Positions 16,674 through 25,110 of a stretch of DNA of 64,000 bases are shown here, one piece after another (position 1 is the stretch's first letter; every line of letters begins with the position of its first letter). The position numbers were made by a program, and so were the translations under genes. The DNA lies in assembly GCA_963752745.1 (NCBI GenBank), contig CAVWAK010000008.1, forward strand, positions 40,027 to 104,026, given 5' to 3'. The notes under the pieces are model-generated. The model made no database searches, was not told where the DNA came from, and saw only the letters and a list, made by a program, of their open reading frames with translations. This DNA is from Thiogranum sp963752745 (GTDB lineage Bacteria > Pseudomonadota > Gammaproteobacteria > DSM-19610).

Positions 16674-16680
16674 GTATAAC
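16674..16680 (-). other. Likely attI/cassette junction core site
   Basis: GTATAAC on the plus strand (GTTATAC on the minus strand) lies 16 bp upstream of the first cassette gene, where the attI-cassette boundary is expected. It matches GTTRRRY except at one position. The first cassette would then run from here to the attC core at 16148-16154. Confidence 0.5.
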
Positions 16681-16688
16681 TACTATTA

Positions 16689-17012
16689 GACGGCGTACGC
16701 CGTGTAGCACGAAAAGTACTGCACAGGGTCGTTAATCCGGTTAACTTGCACTATTTGACGGCGCCTGCCGTGTATCCTTATAGAGTCCATAGTTGCATCC
16801 TTCTGTCATTCTTATGTTTTTTGCGCGGATCCGCTGGCTAACAAATTAAGCAGCGTAGGCCGTGATATCAAGTCATTTTTCCAAATACACAGCGTATGCT
16901 GTGTATCATCACCAATATTATGGCAAACCCACCATACACAAGCGACTGTTATTTATAACGAAATAGAAACTTGCCGTGTTTTTTGATCAATTGACACAGC
17001 ATAGCCCTTGAT
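16689..17012. repeat. Series of related imperfect palindromes upstream of intI
   Basis: Related 18-22 bp palindromes lie at 16689-16706 (GACGGCGTACGCCGTGTA), 16757-16774 (GACGGCGCCTGCCGTGTA), 16849-16866 (AGCAGCGTAGGCCGTGAT) and 16885-16906 (ATACACAGC gtat GCTGTGTAT, arms perfect). A weaker fifth is at 16993-17012. The first two also share the preceding ACTATT. They occupy the attI region and could bind IntI or a regulator. Confidence 0.6.
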
Positions 17013-17038
17013 CTGTCATTTTTTTCCGGTTTTAATAC
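17008..17038 (+). promoter_or_regulatory. Putative intI promoter
   Basis: TTGATC (17008-17013) and TAATAC (17033-17038) are spaced by 19 bp. The LexA box begins 2 bp further on, so bound repressor would cover the transcription start. TTGACA at 16991-16996 is an alternative -35 without a good partner. Confidence 0.5.
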
Positions 17039-17040
17039 AC

Positions 17041-17056
17041 CTGTATATATTTACAG
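17041..17056. promoter_or_regulatory. LexA (SOS) box of intI
   Basis: CTGTATATATTTACAG is a full match to the gammaproteobacterial LexA consensus CTG-N10-CAG with the alternating AT centre. It lies 21 bp upstream of the intI start codon. SOS control of integron integrases is established in other gammaproteobacteria. Confidence 0.9.
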
Positions 17057-17077
17057 TCATCAGCCAGGGAGAGGTCT

Positions 17078-18043
17078 ATGACTCAAATACGCCTTATGGA
17101 CAGGGTTGCACATACTATACGGGCTTTGCATTACAGCCGGAAAACCGAGAAGTCGTACTGCTACTGGATTCGTTCGTTCATACGTTTTCACAAGTACAAG
17201 CACCCATCCGACATGGGCGCTCCTGAAATATCGCAGTATCTGACCTGGCTGGCGGTCGAGCGGCAGGTTTCGGCATCTACACAAAATCAGGCGTTCAATG
17301 CCATTGTGTTCTTGTATCGCAAAGTACTGGATATTCAGCTGGAACACATAGACAACGTCATACGCGCCAAGAAGAGTCGGCGTATTCCTGTCGTTTTCTC
17401 TCGCCATGAAGTAGCCGCCATTCTGGAGAATGCGCGGCAGCCATACCGGCTGATGATTGCACTCATGTATGGCAGCGGGCTCCGCATGATGGAGGTACTG
17501 CGGCTGCGTTTGAAGGATATCGACTTTGACCGGCTGGTCATTCTTGTACGCCAGGGAAAAGGAAACAGGGACCGTGTCACTATACTCCCGGAAAAACTGG
17601 TTCCGGATATCCAGCACGCCATGGAACGTGTACACAAGCTGCATGAACTGGATGTGGTCGAAGGCTACGGCGAAGTGCAAATGCCATATGCGCTTGCCCG
17701 GAAATATCCAAACCAGGCGAATGGCCTGCACTGGCAGTTTCTGTTCGCTGCCAACAAGCGCTCTGTTGATCCAATCTCTTCAAGAGAAAAACGCCATCAT
17801 ATCTTCGAAACAACGCTGCAACGCGCGGTCAAACACGCCATGCTTGAAGCCGGCATTCAAAAGCATGCTTCATGCCACACTTTCCGCCACTCGTTTGCCA
17901 CGCACCTGCTTGAAGACGGCTACGATATTCGTACCGTCCAGGATCTTATGGGACACAAGGATGTTAAGACTACCCAGATTTACACGCACGTACTCAAACG
18001 TGGCGGCCACGCAGTGCGCAGCCCGTTGCAGGCACTGGGCTAA
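17078..18043 (+). CDS. intI: Integron integrase IntI
   Basis: A 321-residue tyrosine recombinase that moves gene cassettes between attI and attC sites. The catalytic residues are in place: Arg136 (GSGLRMMEV), His267 and Arg270 (CHTFRHSF) and Tyr302 (QIYTHVL). The extra segment specific to integron integrases is present between them (YALARKYPNQANGLHWQFLF), which separates it from XerC/D. GGGAGAGG precedes ATG 17078 and a LexA box lies upstream. Cassettes lie on the other side in the opposite direction. Full length with no breaks, so probably functional. Its stop codon overlaps the recG stop. Confidence 0.95.
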   Translation: MTQIRLMDRVAHTIRALHYSRKTEKSYCYWIRSFIRFHKYKHPSDMGAPEISQYLTWLAVERQVSASTQNQAFNAIVFLYRKVLDIQLEHIDNVIRAKKSRRIPVVFSRHEVAAILENARQPYRLMIALMYGSGLRMMEVLRLRLKDIDFDRLVILVRQGKGNRDRVTILPEKLVPDIQHAMERVHKLHELDVVEGYGEVQMPYALARKYPNQANGLHWQFLFAANKRSVDPISSREKRHHIFETTLQRAVKHAMLEAGIQKHASCHTFRHSFATHLLEDGYDIRTVQDLMGHKDVKTTQIYTHVLKRGGHAVRSPLQALG

Positions 18044-20148
18044 ACTTCACCATAACGCGGTGCATGCCCCAACCAGCGTCGCACAATCGGATTGATGCTG
18101 TCGGCCTGCTGTTCGATCAGGTAAAGGGCCGCCTGCTCTACCTTGTCCAGTAAATCCTGGTCGCGCATCAGGTCTGCGATACGGAACTGCAGCATGCCGG
18201 TCTGCCGGGTGCCCAAGACCTCCCCGGGACCGCGTAGCTCGAGGTCTTTGCGGGATATTTCAAATCCATCATTGCTTTCGCGCAGTACCGCAAGACGCTG
18301 ACGCGCCAGTTGCGATAGTGGTGCGCGGTACATTAGCACGCAGCTGCTTTGCGCTGAGCCACGGCCCACTCTGCCACGCAGCTGATGCAGCTGCGACAAA
18401 CCCAGGCGCTCGGCGTTCTCGACAATCATTAACGAAGCATTTGGCACATCTACCCCCACTTCGATTACCGTGGTCGCCACCAGAAGATCAACTTCGCCCG
18501 CCTTGAATGCAGCCATGCAGCGCATTTTCTCCTGGCCTTTCATTCGCCCGTGCACCAGTGCGATTTTCAATTCCGGCAATGCTTCAGCTAACAAGGTGGC
18601 GGTATCTTCAGCGGCCTGACATTGCAGGAATTCAGATTCCTCGATCAATGTGCATACCCAGTAGGCCTGGCGGCCCTCTCGGCAAGCATTTCGAACCCGC
18701 AGGATCACTTCTTCTCGGCGGCTTTCGGGAATAGCGACTGTCTGCACTGGTGTCCTGCCGGGTGGCAACTCATCGATCACCGACGAATCCAGGTCTGCAT
18801 ACAGCGCCATGGACAGGGTTCGCGGTATCGGTGTCGCAGTCATGATCAACTGGTGTGGCACGCACTCGTCATGGCGACCCTTGTCTCGCAATGCCAGGCG
18901 CTGGTGCACACCGAAGCGGTGCTGCTCATCGACAATAACAAGACCCAGGCGCTTGAAGGCCACTTCTTCCTGAAACAGCGCATGAGTACCAACCACCAAC
19001 GGTAGATCGCCGTTGGCCAGCGCCTGCAGGACCTGTTTACGCGCCTTGCCTTTAACCTTGCCGGACAACCAGCCCACTTCAACACCCAGCTCGCCGAACC
19101 AGCTTTTAAAATTAGCCAGGTGTTGCTCGGCAAGCAATTCTGTTGGCGCCATGATGGCGACCTGTCGCTGACTGGCAATAGCCTGAATCGCTGCCGCCGC
19201 GGCAACCACTGTCTTGCCCGAACCCACATCGCCCTGTACCAGCCGCATCATTGGGTGCGGTCGGGCAATATCTTCGAGCAGTGTTTTAATCACCCGCTGT
19301 TGCGCGCCAGTCAGTTTGAAAGGCAGGGATTTCACAAAAGCGTTGAGTAGTTGATGTGAGCTGTCCAGCGGACTGGCTTCGAGATGCTGTGCACGCAACC
19401 GCACACGACGCAGGCTCAGATGGTGTGCCAGCATCTCTTCAAACGCCAATCGCTGCTGACTGGAATGCGTACCGGCTTCGAGCGCATCGCAGTCAGCATC
19501 CGGCGGCGGCCGATGAACATAGCGCAACGCGGTGATCAGATCGCTGAAGCCCAGTGAAGCCAGCAAGTGTTCCGGCAGCCATTCCGGCAAACGTCCCGGC
19601 TGCAATAACGCCACCGCCTGATCAGTCAACTTGCGCAAAGTAAGTTGATGCAGCCCTTCCGTTGTCGGGTAGATGGGTGTCAAACGGTCTTCCGTGGCAA
19701 CTTGCTCACCGTCAGCCAGTCGCTGGTATTCGGGATGAATCATCTCCAGCATGGCGGGACCGCGCCGTACTTCGCCGTAGATGCGCAAACGCACACCGCG
19801 CTCGAAATTCTGTTGCTGGGTCTTGTTGAAATAAAAAAACCGCAACATTAACTTGCCGGTGCCATCGCTGATGTGCACCAGCAGACTGCGGCGCTTGCCG
19901 AACTTGATCTCTGCCAGGTCAACGTCAGCCTCGATAACGGCATGATCGCCGGCACGCAAACTGCCTAGCGGCGACACACGTGTCCTGTCCTCATAGCGTC
20001 GCGGCAGATGAAACAACACGTCCTGCACAGTTTCCAGGCCAAAGCCTGCCAGCCGCTCTGCGGACCTGGGACCCACACCGCGCAGTGTCGAAATGGGTAG
20101 CTTATCGAGCGTGACGACGGATTCCTTCAATGTATTGCAGGCGTGCAC
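18040..20148 (-). CDS. recG: ATP-dependent DNA helicase RecG
   Basis: A 702-residue superfamily 2 helicase that rewinds and remodels stalled forks and branched DNA. It has the N-terminal wedge/OB domain (residues about 60-160), Walker A in GDVGSGKTVVAAAA, the DEQH box in IVDEQHRFGV, TATPIPRTL, and the C-terminal helicase motifs ATTVIEVGVDVPNA and QLRGRVGRG. The start is GTG 20148. Its stop (18040-18042) overlaps the intI stop in the convergent direction. It follows ridA and spoT on the same strand, a common gammaproteobacterial order. Confidence 0.97.
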   Translation of the reverse strand: MHACNTLKESVVTLDKLPISTLRGVGPRSAERLAGFGLETVQDVLFHLPRRYEDRTRVSPLGSLRAGDHAVIEADVDLAEIKFGKRRSLLVHISDGTGKLMLRFFYFNKTQQQNFERGVRLRIYGEVRRGPAMLEMIHPEYQRLADGEQVATEDRLTPIYPTTEGLHQLTLRKLTDQAVALLQPGRLPEWLPEHLLASLGFSDLITALRYVHRPPPDADCDALEAGTHSSQQRLAFEEMLAHHLSLRRVRLRAQHLEASPLDSSHQLLNAFVKSLPFKLTGAQQRVIKTLLEDIARPHPMMRLVQGDVGSGKTVVAAAAAIQAIASQRQVAIMAPTELLAEQHLANFKSWFGELGVEVGWLSGKVKGKARKQVLQALANGDLPLVVGTHALFQEEVAFKRLGLVIVDEQHRFGVHQRLALRDKGRHDECVPHQLIMTATPIPRTLSMALYADLDSSVIDELPPGRTPVQTVAIPESRREEVILRVRNACREGRQAYWVCTLIEESEFLQCQAAEDTATLLAEALPELKIALVHGRMKGQEKMRCMAAFKAGEVDLLVATTVIEVGVDVPNASLMIVENAERLGLSQLHQLRGRVGRGSAQSSCVLMYRAPLSQLARQRLAVLRESNDGFEISRKDLELRGPGEVLGTRQTGMLQFRIADLMRDQDLLDKVEQAALYLIEQQADSINPIVRRWLGHAPRYGEV

Positions 20149-20205
20149 TGTTGTTTATCCATAAACATTCAGGAACGTTCTTCTACCAGGACGAATAGAA
20201 CGCGG

Positions 20206-20589
20206 CTACCCGAGCACCATCACTGCGTCCATTTCCACCTGTGCTTCCTTTGGCAGTGAAGCAACGCCCACCGCAGCGCGCGCCGGGTAAGGCTCCTGAA
20301 AATAGTCCGCCATCACCTGGTTAACCAGCGGGAAATGACCAAGATCGGTGAGAAATATATTCAGCTTGGCAATATCCGCCAGGCTGCCGCCGGCAGCAAC
20401 AGTGACTGCAGTCAGGTTATCGAACACCCGGCGTATCTGCGCTTCCATGTTGCCTTCCACCATCTCCATGGTTTCGGGTACCAGCGGTATCTGGCCAGAC
20501 AGATAAACGGTGTCGCCAACCTGCACGGCCTGTGAATAGGTGCCGATGGCGTGGGGCGCCTCATCGGTATGAATAACTTTGCGTGACAT
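20206..20589 (-). CDS. ridA: RidA family enamine/imine deaminase
   Basis: A 127-residue RidA protein that hydrolyses reactive 2-aminoacrylate and related imines released by PLP enzymes. It forms a homotrimer in the cytoplasm. The family features IGTYSQAVQVGDTVYLSGQIPL, the motif around the catalytic Arg (PYPARAAVGVASLP) and the closing VEMDAVMV are intact. It lies 9 bp after spoT and about 57 bp before recG, as part of the spoT-ridA-recG set. Confidence 0.95.
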   Translation of the reverse strand: MSRKVIHTDEAPHAIGTYSQAVQVGDTVYLSGQIPLVPETMEMVEGNMEAQIRRVFDNLTAVTVAAGGSLADIAKLNIFLTDLGHFPLVNQVMADYFQEPYPARAAVGVASLPKEAQVEMDAVMVLG

Positions 20590-20598
20590 ACTTTCTCC

Positions 20599-22815
20599 TT
20601 AGTGCTTGCTGCGGCTGATGCGCATTACGGGCGGCAGCTTGCGAATGCATCGCATGACTCGCGCCAGGTGTTGGCGACCACTGACGGTCAGGGTAAAGTT
20701 GAGCGCTGTATCGAGCCCGTCACGTTCTTCAATCGAAACGTTTTCAATATCCGAACCGGTTTCGGCAATTTCCGCTGCGATAGTAGCCAGCACACCTTTC
20801 TGGTTACTGACATCGACACGGATCTCGGCAACAAACTCGCCTTCGATATCCGGCTGCCACTCCACATCAATCCATTTGTCCGGGCGGCTGCGAAAATCAC
20901 TGAGGTTGTTGCAGGTCTCGGTATGTATCACCAGGCCGCGACCGGAACTGATAAACCCGACAATCGCATCACCCGGTATAGGACGGCAACAGCGCGCAAA
21001 ATGCACCACCATGCCTTCGGTTCCACGAATAGCCAGCGGCTGGCTGTGGTCTGCATCGGCCCGCCTGTCTTCACTATCTTCATCTGCCGGTGCCAGGCGC
21101 CGCGCCATCAACATGGCCATGCGGTTGCCGAGACCAATGTCGGCATACATCGCGTCACGGCTTTTAAAACCACACTCGCTCATTACTGTATCAATCTGTT
21201 GATCGCCGATCTCTTCCAGACTGCTGTTAACGTCATACAAGGCCTTGTCGAGCATGCGCCGCCCGAGCTCTGTAGCCTCGTCGTTCTGAAGATTTTTCAG
21301 GTAGTGACGGATATTGGAGCGCGCTTTGGCTGTGGTCACAAAATTCAGCCAGGCAGGGTTGGGATGCGCACCCGTGGCAGTAATAACTTCGACGGTCTGC
21401 CCATTAAACAAAGGGGTGCGCAACGGCGCCAGACGGCGGTCAATCTTGGCGGCAATACAGGTGTTACCAACATCCGTATGCACTGCATAGGCAAAGTCGA
21501 CTGCTGTAGCGCCGCGTGGTAATTCAAGGATATCGCCGGCCGGCGTGAACACGTAAACCTCATCGGGAAACAGATCGATCTTGACGTTCTCGAGAAACTC
21601 CAGCGAATTTCCTGCATTGCGTTGCATTTCCAGCAGTTCGCGCATCCACTCACGGGCGCTTGTCTGGGCATTGGTGCCGGCACTGGTTTTCTCGCTGCTC
21701 TTGTATAGCCAGTGTGCAGCGATACCAGACTCGGCCACACGATTCATATCGTTGGTACGAATCTGCACTTCTATCGGCACGCCGTAGGGGCCGAACAACA
21801 CCGTATGCAGTGACTGATAGCCATTCGCCTTGGGAATAGCAATATAATCCTTGAATTTGCCGGGCACGGGTTTATACAAACCGTGCATCATGCCCAGCAC
21901 CCGGTAACAGGTGTCCACTGAATCAACAACTACCCGGAAAGCATAGACGTCGAACACTTCGGTGAATGAACCAACACGGTCACGGATTTTCTTGTACAGG
22001 CTGTAGAGATGCTTCTCGCGACTCAACAAGCGGCATTCCAGTGTTTCCTCTGCGAGCCGCTGTTGCACGGCAGACTCAATCTTGTTGAGTATCTCCTTGC
22101 GATTACCGCGCGCTCGTTTCACCGCATTGGAAAGCACCCGGTAACGCAGCGGATAGAGGGTGGCAAAACCCAGCTCCTCCAGCTCCAGGCGTATCTGGTT
22201 CATACCCAGGCGGTTGGCAATAGGCGCATAGATATCGAGCGTTTCGCGCGCAATGCGGCGGCGCTTGTCGGCACGCATCACACCAAGGGTGCGCATGTTG
22301 TGCAGACGGTCAGCCAGTTTCACCAGGATGACGCGGATATCCTTGACCATCGCCAGCATCATCTTGCGGAAATTTTCGGCCTGCGCCTCGGCCTGGCTTT
22401 CGAACTTGATCTGGGTAAGCTTGCTGACACCATCTACCAGCTCAGCGACTTCTTCACTGAACTCGCTGATCACCAGTTCCTTGGGTGTGCCGGTGTCCTC
22501 GATAACGTCATGCAGAATGCCCGCAATAATACTTTCGGCATCCATGTGCATGCCGGCAAGAATGCGCGCCACTTCGATGGGATGGTAGATATAAGGCTCA
22601 CCTGACTTGCGGTGCTGACCTTCATGCGCCTCGGCGCCAAACAGGTAGGCGCGGTAGATTTCCCGCACCTGATCGGGCTCAAGATAGGAATCCAGCAGAT
22701 CCATGAGATCACTGATCAGGTAACGCGGTGCGTCATCATCAGGTATGGGTGCGGGAGTTGCCATTCGGTTCATAGAATCATCATCAGCGACCAAATCATA
22801 GGCGAAATCAGCCAC
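20599..22815 (-). CDS. spoT: Bifunctional (p)ppGpp synthetase/hydrolase SpoT
   Basis: A 738-residue enzyme that makes and degrades the alarmone (p)ppGpp. Order: HD hydrolase domain with HPIEVARILAG and HDVIEDTG (about 60-200), synthetase domain with KDYIAIPKANGYQSLHT (about 260-370), TGS domain with VYVFTPAGDILELP (about 415-475) and a C-terminal ACT domain. The intact HD motif identifies SpoT rather than RelA. The first ATG gives about 20 extra N-terminal residues relative to the usual start; ATGs at 22773 or 22764 are also possible. An intrinsic terminator separates it from rpoZ upstream. Confidence 0.96.
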   Translation of the reverse strand: MADFAYDLVADDDSMNRMATPAPIPDDDAPRYLISDLMDLLDSYLEPDQVREIYRAYLFGAEAHEGQHRKSGEPYIYHPIEVARILAGMHMDAESIIAGILHDVIEDTGTPKELVISEFSEEVAELVDGVSKLTQIKFESQAEAQAENFRKMMLAMVKDIRVILVKLADRLHNMRTLGVMRADKRRRIARETLDIYAPIANRLGMNQIRLELEELGFATLYPLRYRVLSNAVKRARGNRKEILNKIESAVQQRLAEETLECRLLSREKHLYSLYKKIRDRVGSFTEVFDVYAFRVVVDSVDTCYRVLGMMHGLYKPVPGKFKDYIAIPKANGYQSLHTVLFGPYGVPIEVQIRTNDMNRVAESGIAAHWLYKSSEKTSAGTNAQTSAREWMRELLEMQRNAGNSLEFLENVKIDLFPDEVYVFTPAGDILELPRGATAVDFAYAVHTDVGNTCIAAKIDRRLAPLRTPLFNGQTVEVITATGAHPNPAWLNFVTTAKARSNIRHYLKNLQNDEATELGRRMLDKALYDVNSSLEEIGDQQIDTVMSECGFKSRDAMYADIGLGNRMAMLMARRLAPADEDSEDRRADADHSQPLAIRGTEGMVVHFARCCRPIPGDAIVGFISSGRGLVIHTETCNNLSDFRSRPDKWIDVEWQPDIEGEFVAEIRVDVSNQKGVLATIAAEIAETGSDIENVSIEERDGLDTALNFTLTVSGRQHLARVMRCIRKLPPVMRISRSKH

Positions 22816-22827
22816 TCCGCAAACAAA

Positions 22828-22859
22828 AAAGCCGTTTCAGGCACCCCCGAAACGGCTTT
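22828..22859 (-). terminator. Intrinsic terminator after rpoZ
   Basis: AAAGCCGTTTC (22828-22838) and GAAACGGCTTT (22849-22859) form a perfect 11-bp stem. On the minus strand it is followed by a T-rich run (22830-22820), so it ends transcription of gmk-rpoZ before spoT. Confidence 0.9.
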
Positions 22860-22886
22860 ATCATTATTTGTCAGAAACTTCTGGGA

Positions 22887-23174
22887 TCAGCTTTGTGCAG
22901 CTCCAGGTAAGAGCGGTGCCCCGACATCCATACCTTCCGGTAGCACCAGCTTCACATCTTCGAGCTCTTCCTCAGGCTTTTCATCAAGAATCGCGGGAGT
23001 TACAAAGTCTTCCTCGATTTCGCGCAGCGCCACCACTGTCGGCTTGTCGTTTTCCCATTCCACGAATGGTTCAGCACCCTTGGACAGCTGCCGGGCGCGC
23101 TTGGAGGCAACCAGAACCAGCTGAAAACGGTTATCAACCTTGCCGAGACAATCTTCTACTGTGACACGTGCCAT
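22887..23174 (-). CDS. rpoZ: RNA polymerase omega subunit
   Basis: A 95-residue omega subunit that helps assemble RNA polymerase by holding beta-prime. MARVTVEDCLGKVDNRFQLV and LVASKRARQLSKG are the conserved N-terminal half. The C-terminal tail is acidic and longer than in E. coli, as in many gammaproteobacteria. It sits between gmk and spoT, the usual place, and a clear terminator follows it. Confidence 0.97.
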   Translation of the reverse strand: MARVTVEDCLGKVDNRFQLVLVASKRARQLSKGAEPFVEWENDKPTVVALREIEEDFVTPAILDEKPEEELEDVKLVLPEGMDVGAPLLPGAAQS

Positions 23175-23219
23175 TGTTCATCCACTTAATATAGGTATGG
23201 GCGCGAAAGTGTACTCGAA

Positions 23220-23840
23220 TCACCTTTCCGATGCCAGCAAGCCCGCCAGCGCCGCGGCGTGCCTCTGCTGCTGAGCGTTATGGCGCAGACGCCGGGCCCG
23301 GAACAGTGCTTCGAGCTCAGCCAGCGCGATATTAAAATCATCATTAATAATAAGGTAGTGATACTCGTCGTGGTGGCTCATCTCGCTGACAGCGTCCGTC
23401 ATACGCCGCGCGATGATTTCCTCGCTATCCTGTCCGCGGCCGGTTAACCGATCACGCAGTGCGCCGAGGCTGGGAGGCAGAATGAACACCTTGACCGCCT
23501 CCGGAAAAGCTTCATGCACTTGCCGGGCGCCCTGCCAGTCAATTTCCAGAATCACGTCTTCGCCAGCTTCCAGCTTGTCGAGTACAGCAGCGCGGCTGGT
23601 GCCGTAATAGTTATCAAACACCTTGGCGTGCTCGAGAAAATCTCCAGCCTCGACCAGCCCTTCAAAGCTGGCCTTATCAATAAAATGGTAGTCGACACCG
23701 TCAACCTCACCGGGACGAGAGGCTCGCGTGGTGTGCGAAACGGAAACGCTGATGCCGTCCAGACGCTCGATCAGAGCTTTCACCAGACTGGTTTTACCGG
23801 CGCCGGAGGGGGCTGAGATAATATATAGGGTTCCTGACAT
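23220..23840 (-). CDS. gmk: Guanylate kinase
   Basis: A 206-residue enzyme that phosphorylates GMP to GDP with ATP. The P-loop SAPSGAGKTSLVKAL, the GMP-binding TTRASRPGEVDGVDYHF and EIDWQGARQV, and the lid RLTGRGQDSEEII are all present. I chose ATG 23840 (MSGTLYIIS); a GTG three codons earlier is possible but would add residues not usual in the family. It is upstream of rpoZ in the same direction, a conserved pair. Confidence 0.96.
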   Translation of the reverse strand: MSGTLYIISAPSGAGKTSLVKALIERLDGISVSVSHTTRASRPGEVDGVDYHFIDKASFEGLVEAGDFLEHAKVFDNYYGTSRAAVLDKLEAGEDVILEIDWQGARQVHEAFPEAVKVFILPPSLGALRDRLTGRGQDSEEIIARRMTDAVSEMSHHDEYHYLIINDDFNIALAELEALFRARRLRHNAQQQRHAAALAGLLASER

Positions 23841-23911
23841 TCTTTGCACTCTTTTGTTCGTTAGTTGGGGTTACGTACCGAATATACCCTGGTGGTAACG
23901 GATGCTTTGAT

Positions 23912-23991
23912 TGCGTTGGCGTGGGTAGTTCGATTGCCGCTTCGGGTGCGGCATGCACAGGCACGTCAATCGAACTACCCACGCCAACGCA
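23912..23991. repeat. Hairpin element 1 (conserved loop, variable arms)
   Basis: Perfect 25-bp arms (23912-23936 and 23967-23991) enclose a 30-base loop. Read on the minus strand, the loop agrees with element 2 at 28 of 30 positions (core TGCCTGTGCATGCCGCACCC), while the arms differ in sequence. It lies between yicC and gmk, both on the minus strand. No T-run follows. Confidence 0.85.
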
Positions 23992-24039
23992 GCCGACTCA
24001 GTAAAAAATCCAGCCTGTTAGTGCACCTCTACTGCCAAA

Positions 24040-24121
24040 GCGCCGGGTGTGTGGTGGGCCAATTGATGTGCCTGTGCATGCCGCACCCGAAGCAGCAATT
24101 GGCCCACCACACACCCGGCGC
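24040..24121. repeat. Hairpin element 2 (conserved loop, variable arms)
   Basis: Perfect 26-bp arms (24040-24065 and 24096-24121) enclose a 30-base loop (24066-24095). The loop is the near-complement of element 1's loop, so the two elements, 48 bp apart, face opposite ways. It ends 14 bp before the yicC stop codon. Confidence 0.85.
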
Positions 24122-24134
24122 CTGCACCTAAACA

Positions 24135-25001
24135 CTACTCCACGTTCTGAACCTGCTCCCGCATCTGCTCAATCAACACCTTCAACTCCACAGACACGGC
24201 CGTAGTCTCGCCATCTGCCGACTTGGAGCCCAGCGTATTCGCTTCGCGGTTGAATTCCTGCATCAGAAAATCCAGCCGCCGACCCACCGGTTCGTCACGC
24301 TCCAGAACCCGTCGTGTCTCCGCCACGTGACCGTCAAGACGATCAAGCTCCTCGTCAATGTCCAGTTTTTGCGCAAGGATAACCAGTTCCTGCTCCAGGC
24401 GATCGTTATCCGCCCTGGCGGCCAGATCGGCCAGTTTCGTTTCCATCTTGGTACGCATTTTCTGCTGCACTTCAGGCAAGCGGGCGCGGGCTTTGGCCAC
24501 CTGCGTATCGATGCCCTCCAAGCGTACGCCAAGCAAGCCCTTGATCTGCTCGCCTTCCCGCTCCCGGGTCGCCACCAGTTCATCCAGCGCCTCATCCAGC
24601 AGCGCCAGCGCATGCTGCTGGGCTGCGCCAGTATCCGGTTCGGGTTCACGCACCACGCCGGGCCAACGCAGCAGCTCCATAACACCCGGTGAGGTCGCTT
24701 CAGACGAGCGCGTTTCTATTTCCCGGCAAGCATCCAGCACCGCTTTGAGCCGTGGCTTGTCTATCTCGAGCACTGTGGCCTGCGCGGGTGCCCAGCTGCA
24801 GCGCAGCACACACTCCAGCTTGCCGCGCCCTAGTCGCGCTGTTACCCGTTCGCGAACCAGGGGCTCCATGGCACGCAATTCTTCGGGCAAGCGAACGAAA
24901 GCTTCGAGGTAGCGGTGGTTGACAGAACGTAGCTCCCAGGTGAGTTCGGCACCGGCCTGCTCACCGCTGGCGCGCGCAAAGGCTGTCATACTGCGGATCA
25001 T
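24135..25001 (-). CDS. yicC: YicC family endoribonuclease
   Basis: A 288-residue YicC protein. The N-terminal domain starts MIRSMTAFARASGE and contains ELRSVNHRYLEAFVRLPEELR. The C-terminal DUF1732 part has LDRLDGHVAETRRVLERDEPVGRRLDFLMQEFNREANTLGSKS. Members act as a toroidal RNase in RNA turnover. In many proteobacteria yicC is next to gmk and rph, as here. It runs away from the kinase gene at 25111, so 25002-25110 should contain divergent promoters. Confidence 0.95.
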   Translation of the reverse strand: MIRSMTAFARASGEQAGAELTWELRSVNHRYLEAFVRLPEELRAMEPLVRERVTARLGRGKLECVLRCSWAPAQATVLEIDKPRLKAVLDACREIETRSSEATSPGVMELLRWPGVVREPEPDTGAAQQHALALLDEALDELVATREREGEQIKGLLGVRLEGIDTQVAKARARLPEVQQKMRTKMETKLADLAARADNDRLEQELVILAQKLDIDEELDRLDGHVAETRRVLERDEPVGRRLDFLMQEFNREANTLGSKSADGETTAVSVELKVLIEQMREQVQNVE

Positions 25002-25110
25002 CTCAAGTCACCCTCCATCCCTGCCGCTAATGTCATATCGCAACAATCTGTTTTTCTGAAAGAATTTTGATATCCAACATGATATTCCTGGAACGACAGT
25101 CTAGAGGATC

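Larger units (their letters stand above)
16658..17077. other. attI and divergent promoter region of the integron
   Basis: This 420-bp gap separates intI (plus) from the cassettes (minus), the normal integron layout. It contains the attI-side core site, four to five related palindromes, the intI promoter and a LexA box, each listed separately. The cassette promoter Pc should read leftwards from here, but I cannot pick it out with confidence. Confidence 0.7.

Noticed and set aside
16689..16906. CRISPR array reading of the spaced palindromes
   Set aside because: Only four or five diverged copies with uneven spacing (about 68, 92 and 36-47 bp), no cas genes, and it lies in an integron attI region.
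20602..21522. 306-residue plus-strand ORF opposite spoT
   Set aside because: Shadow of the spoT coding sequence; no family resemblance.
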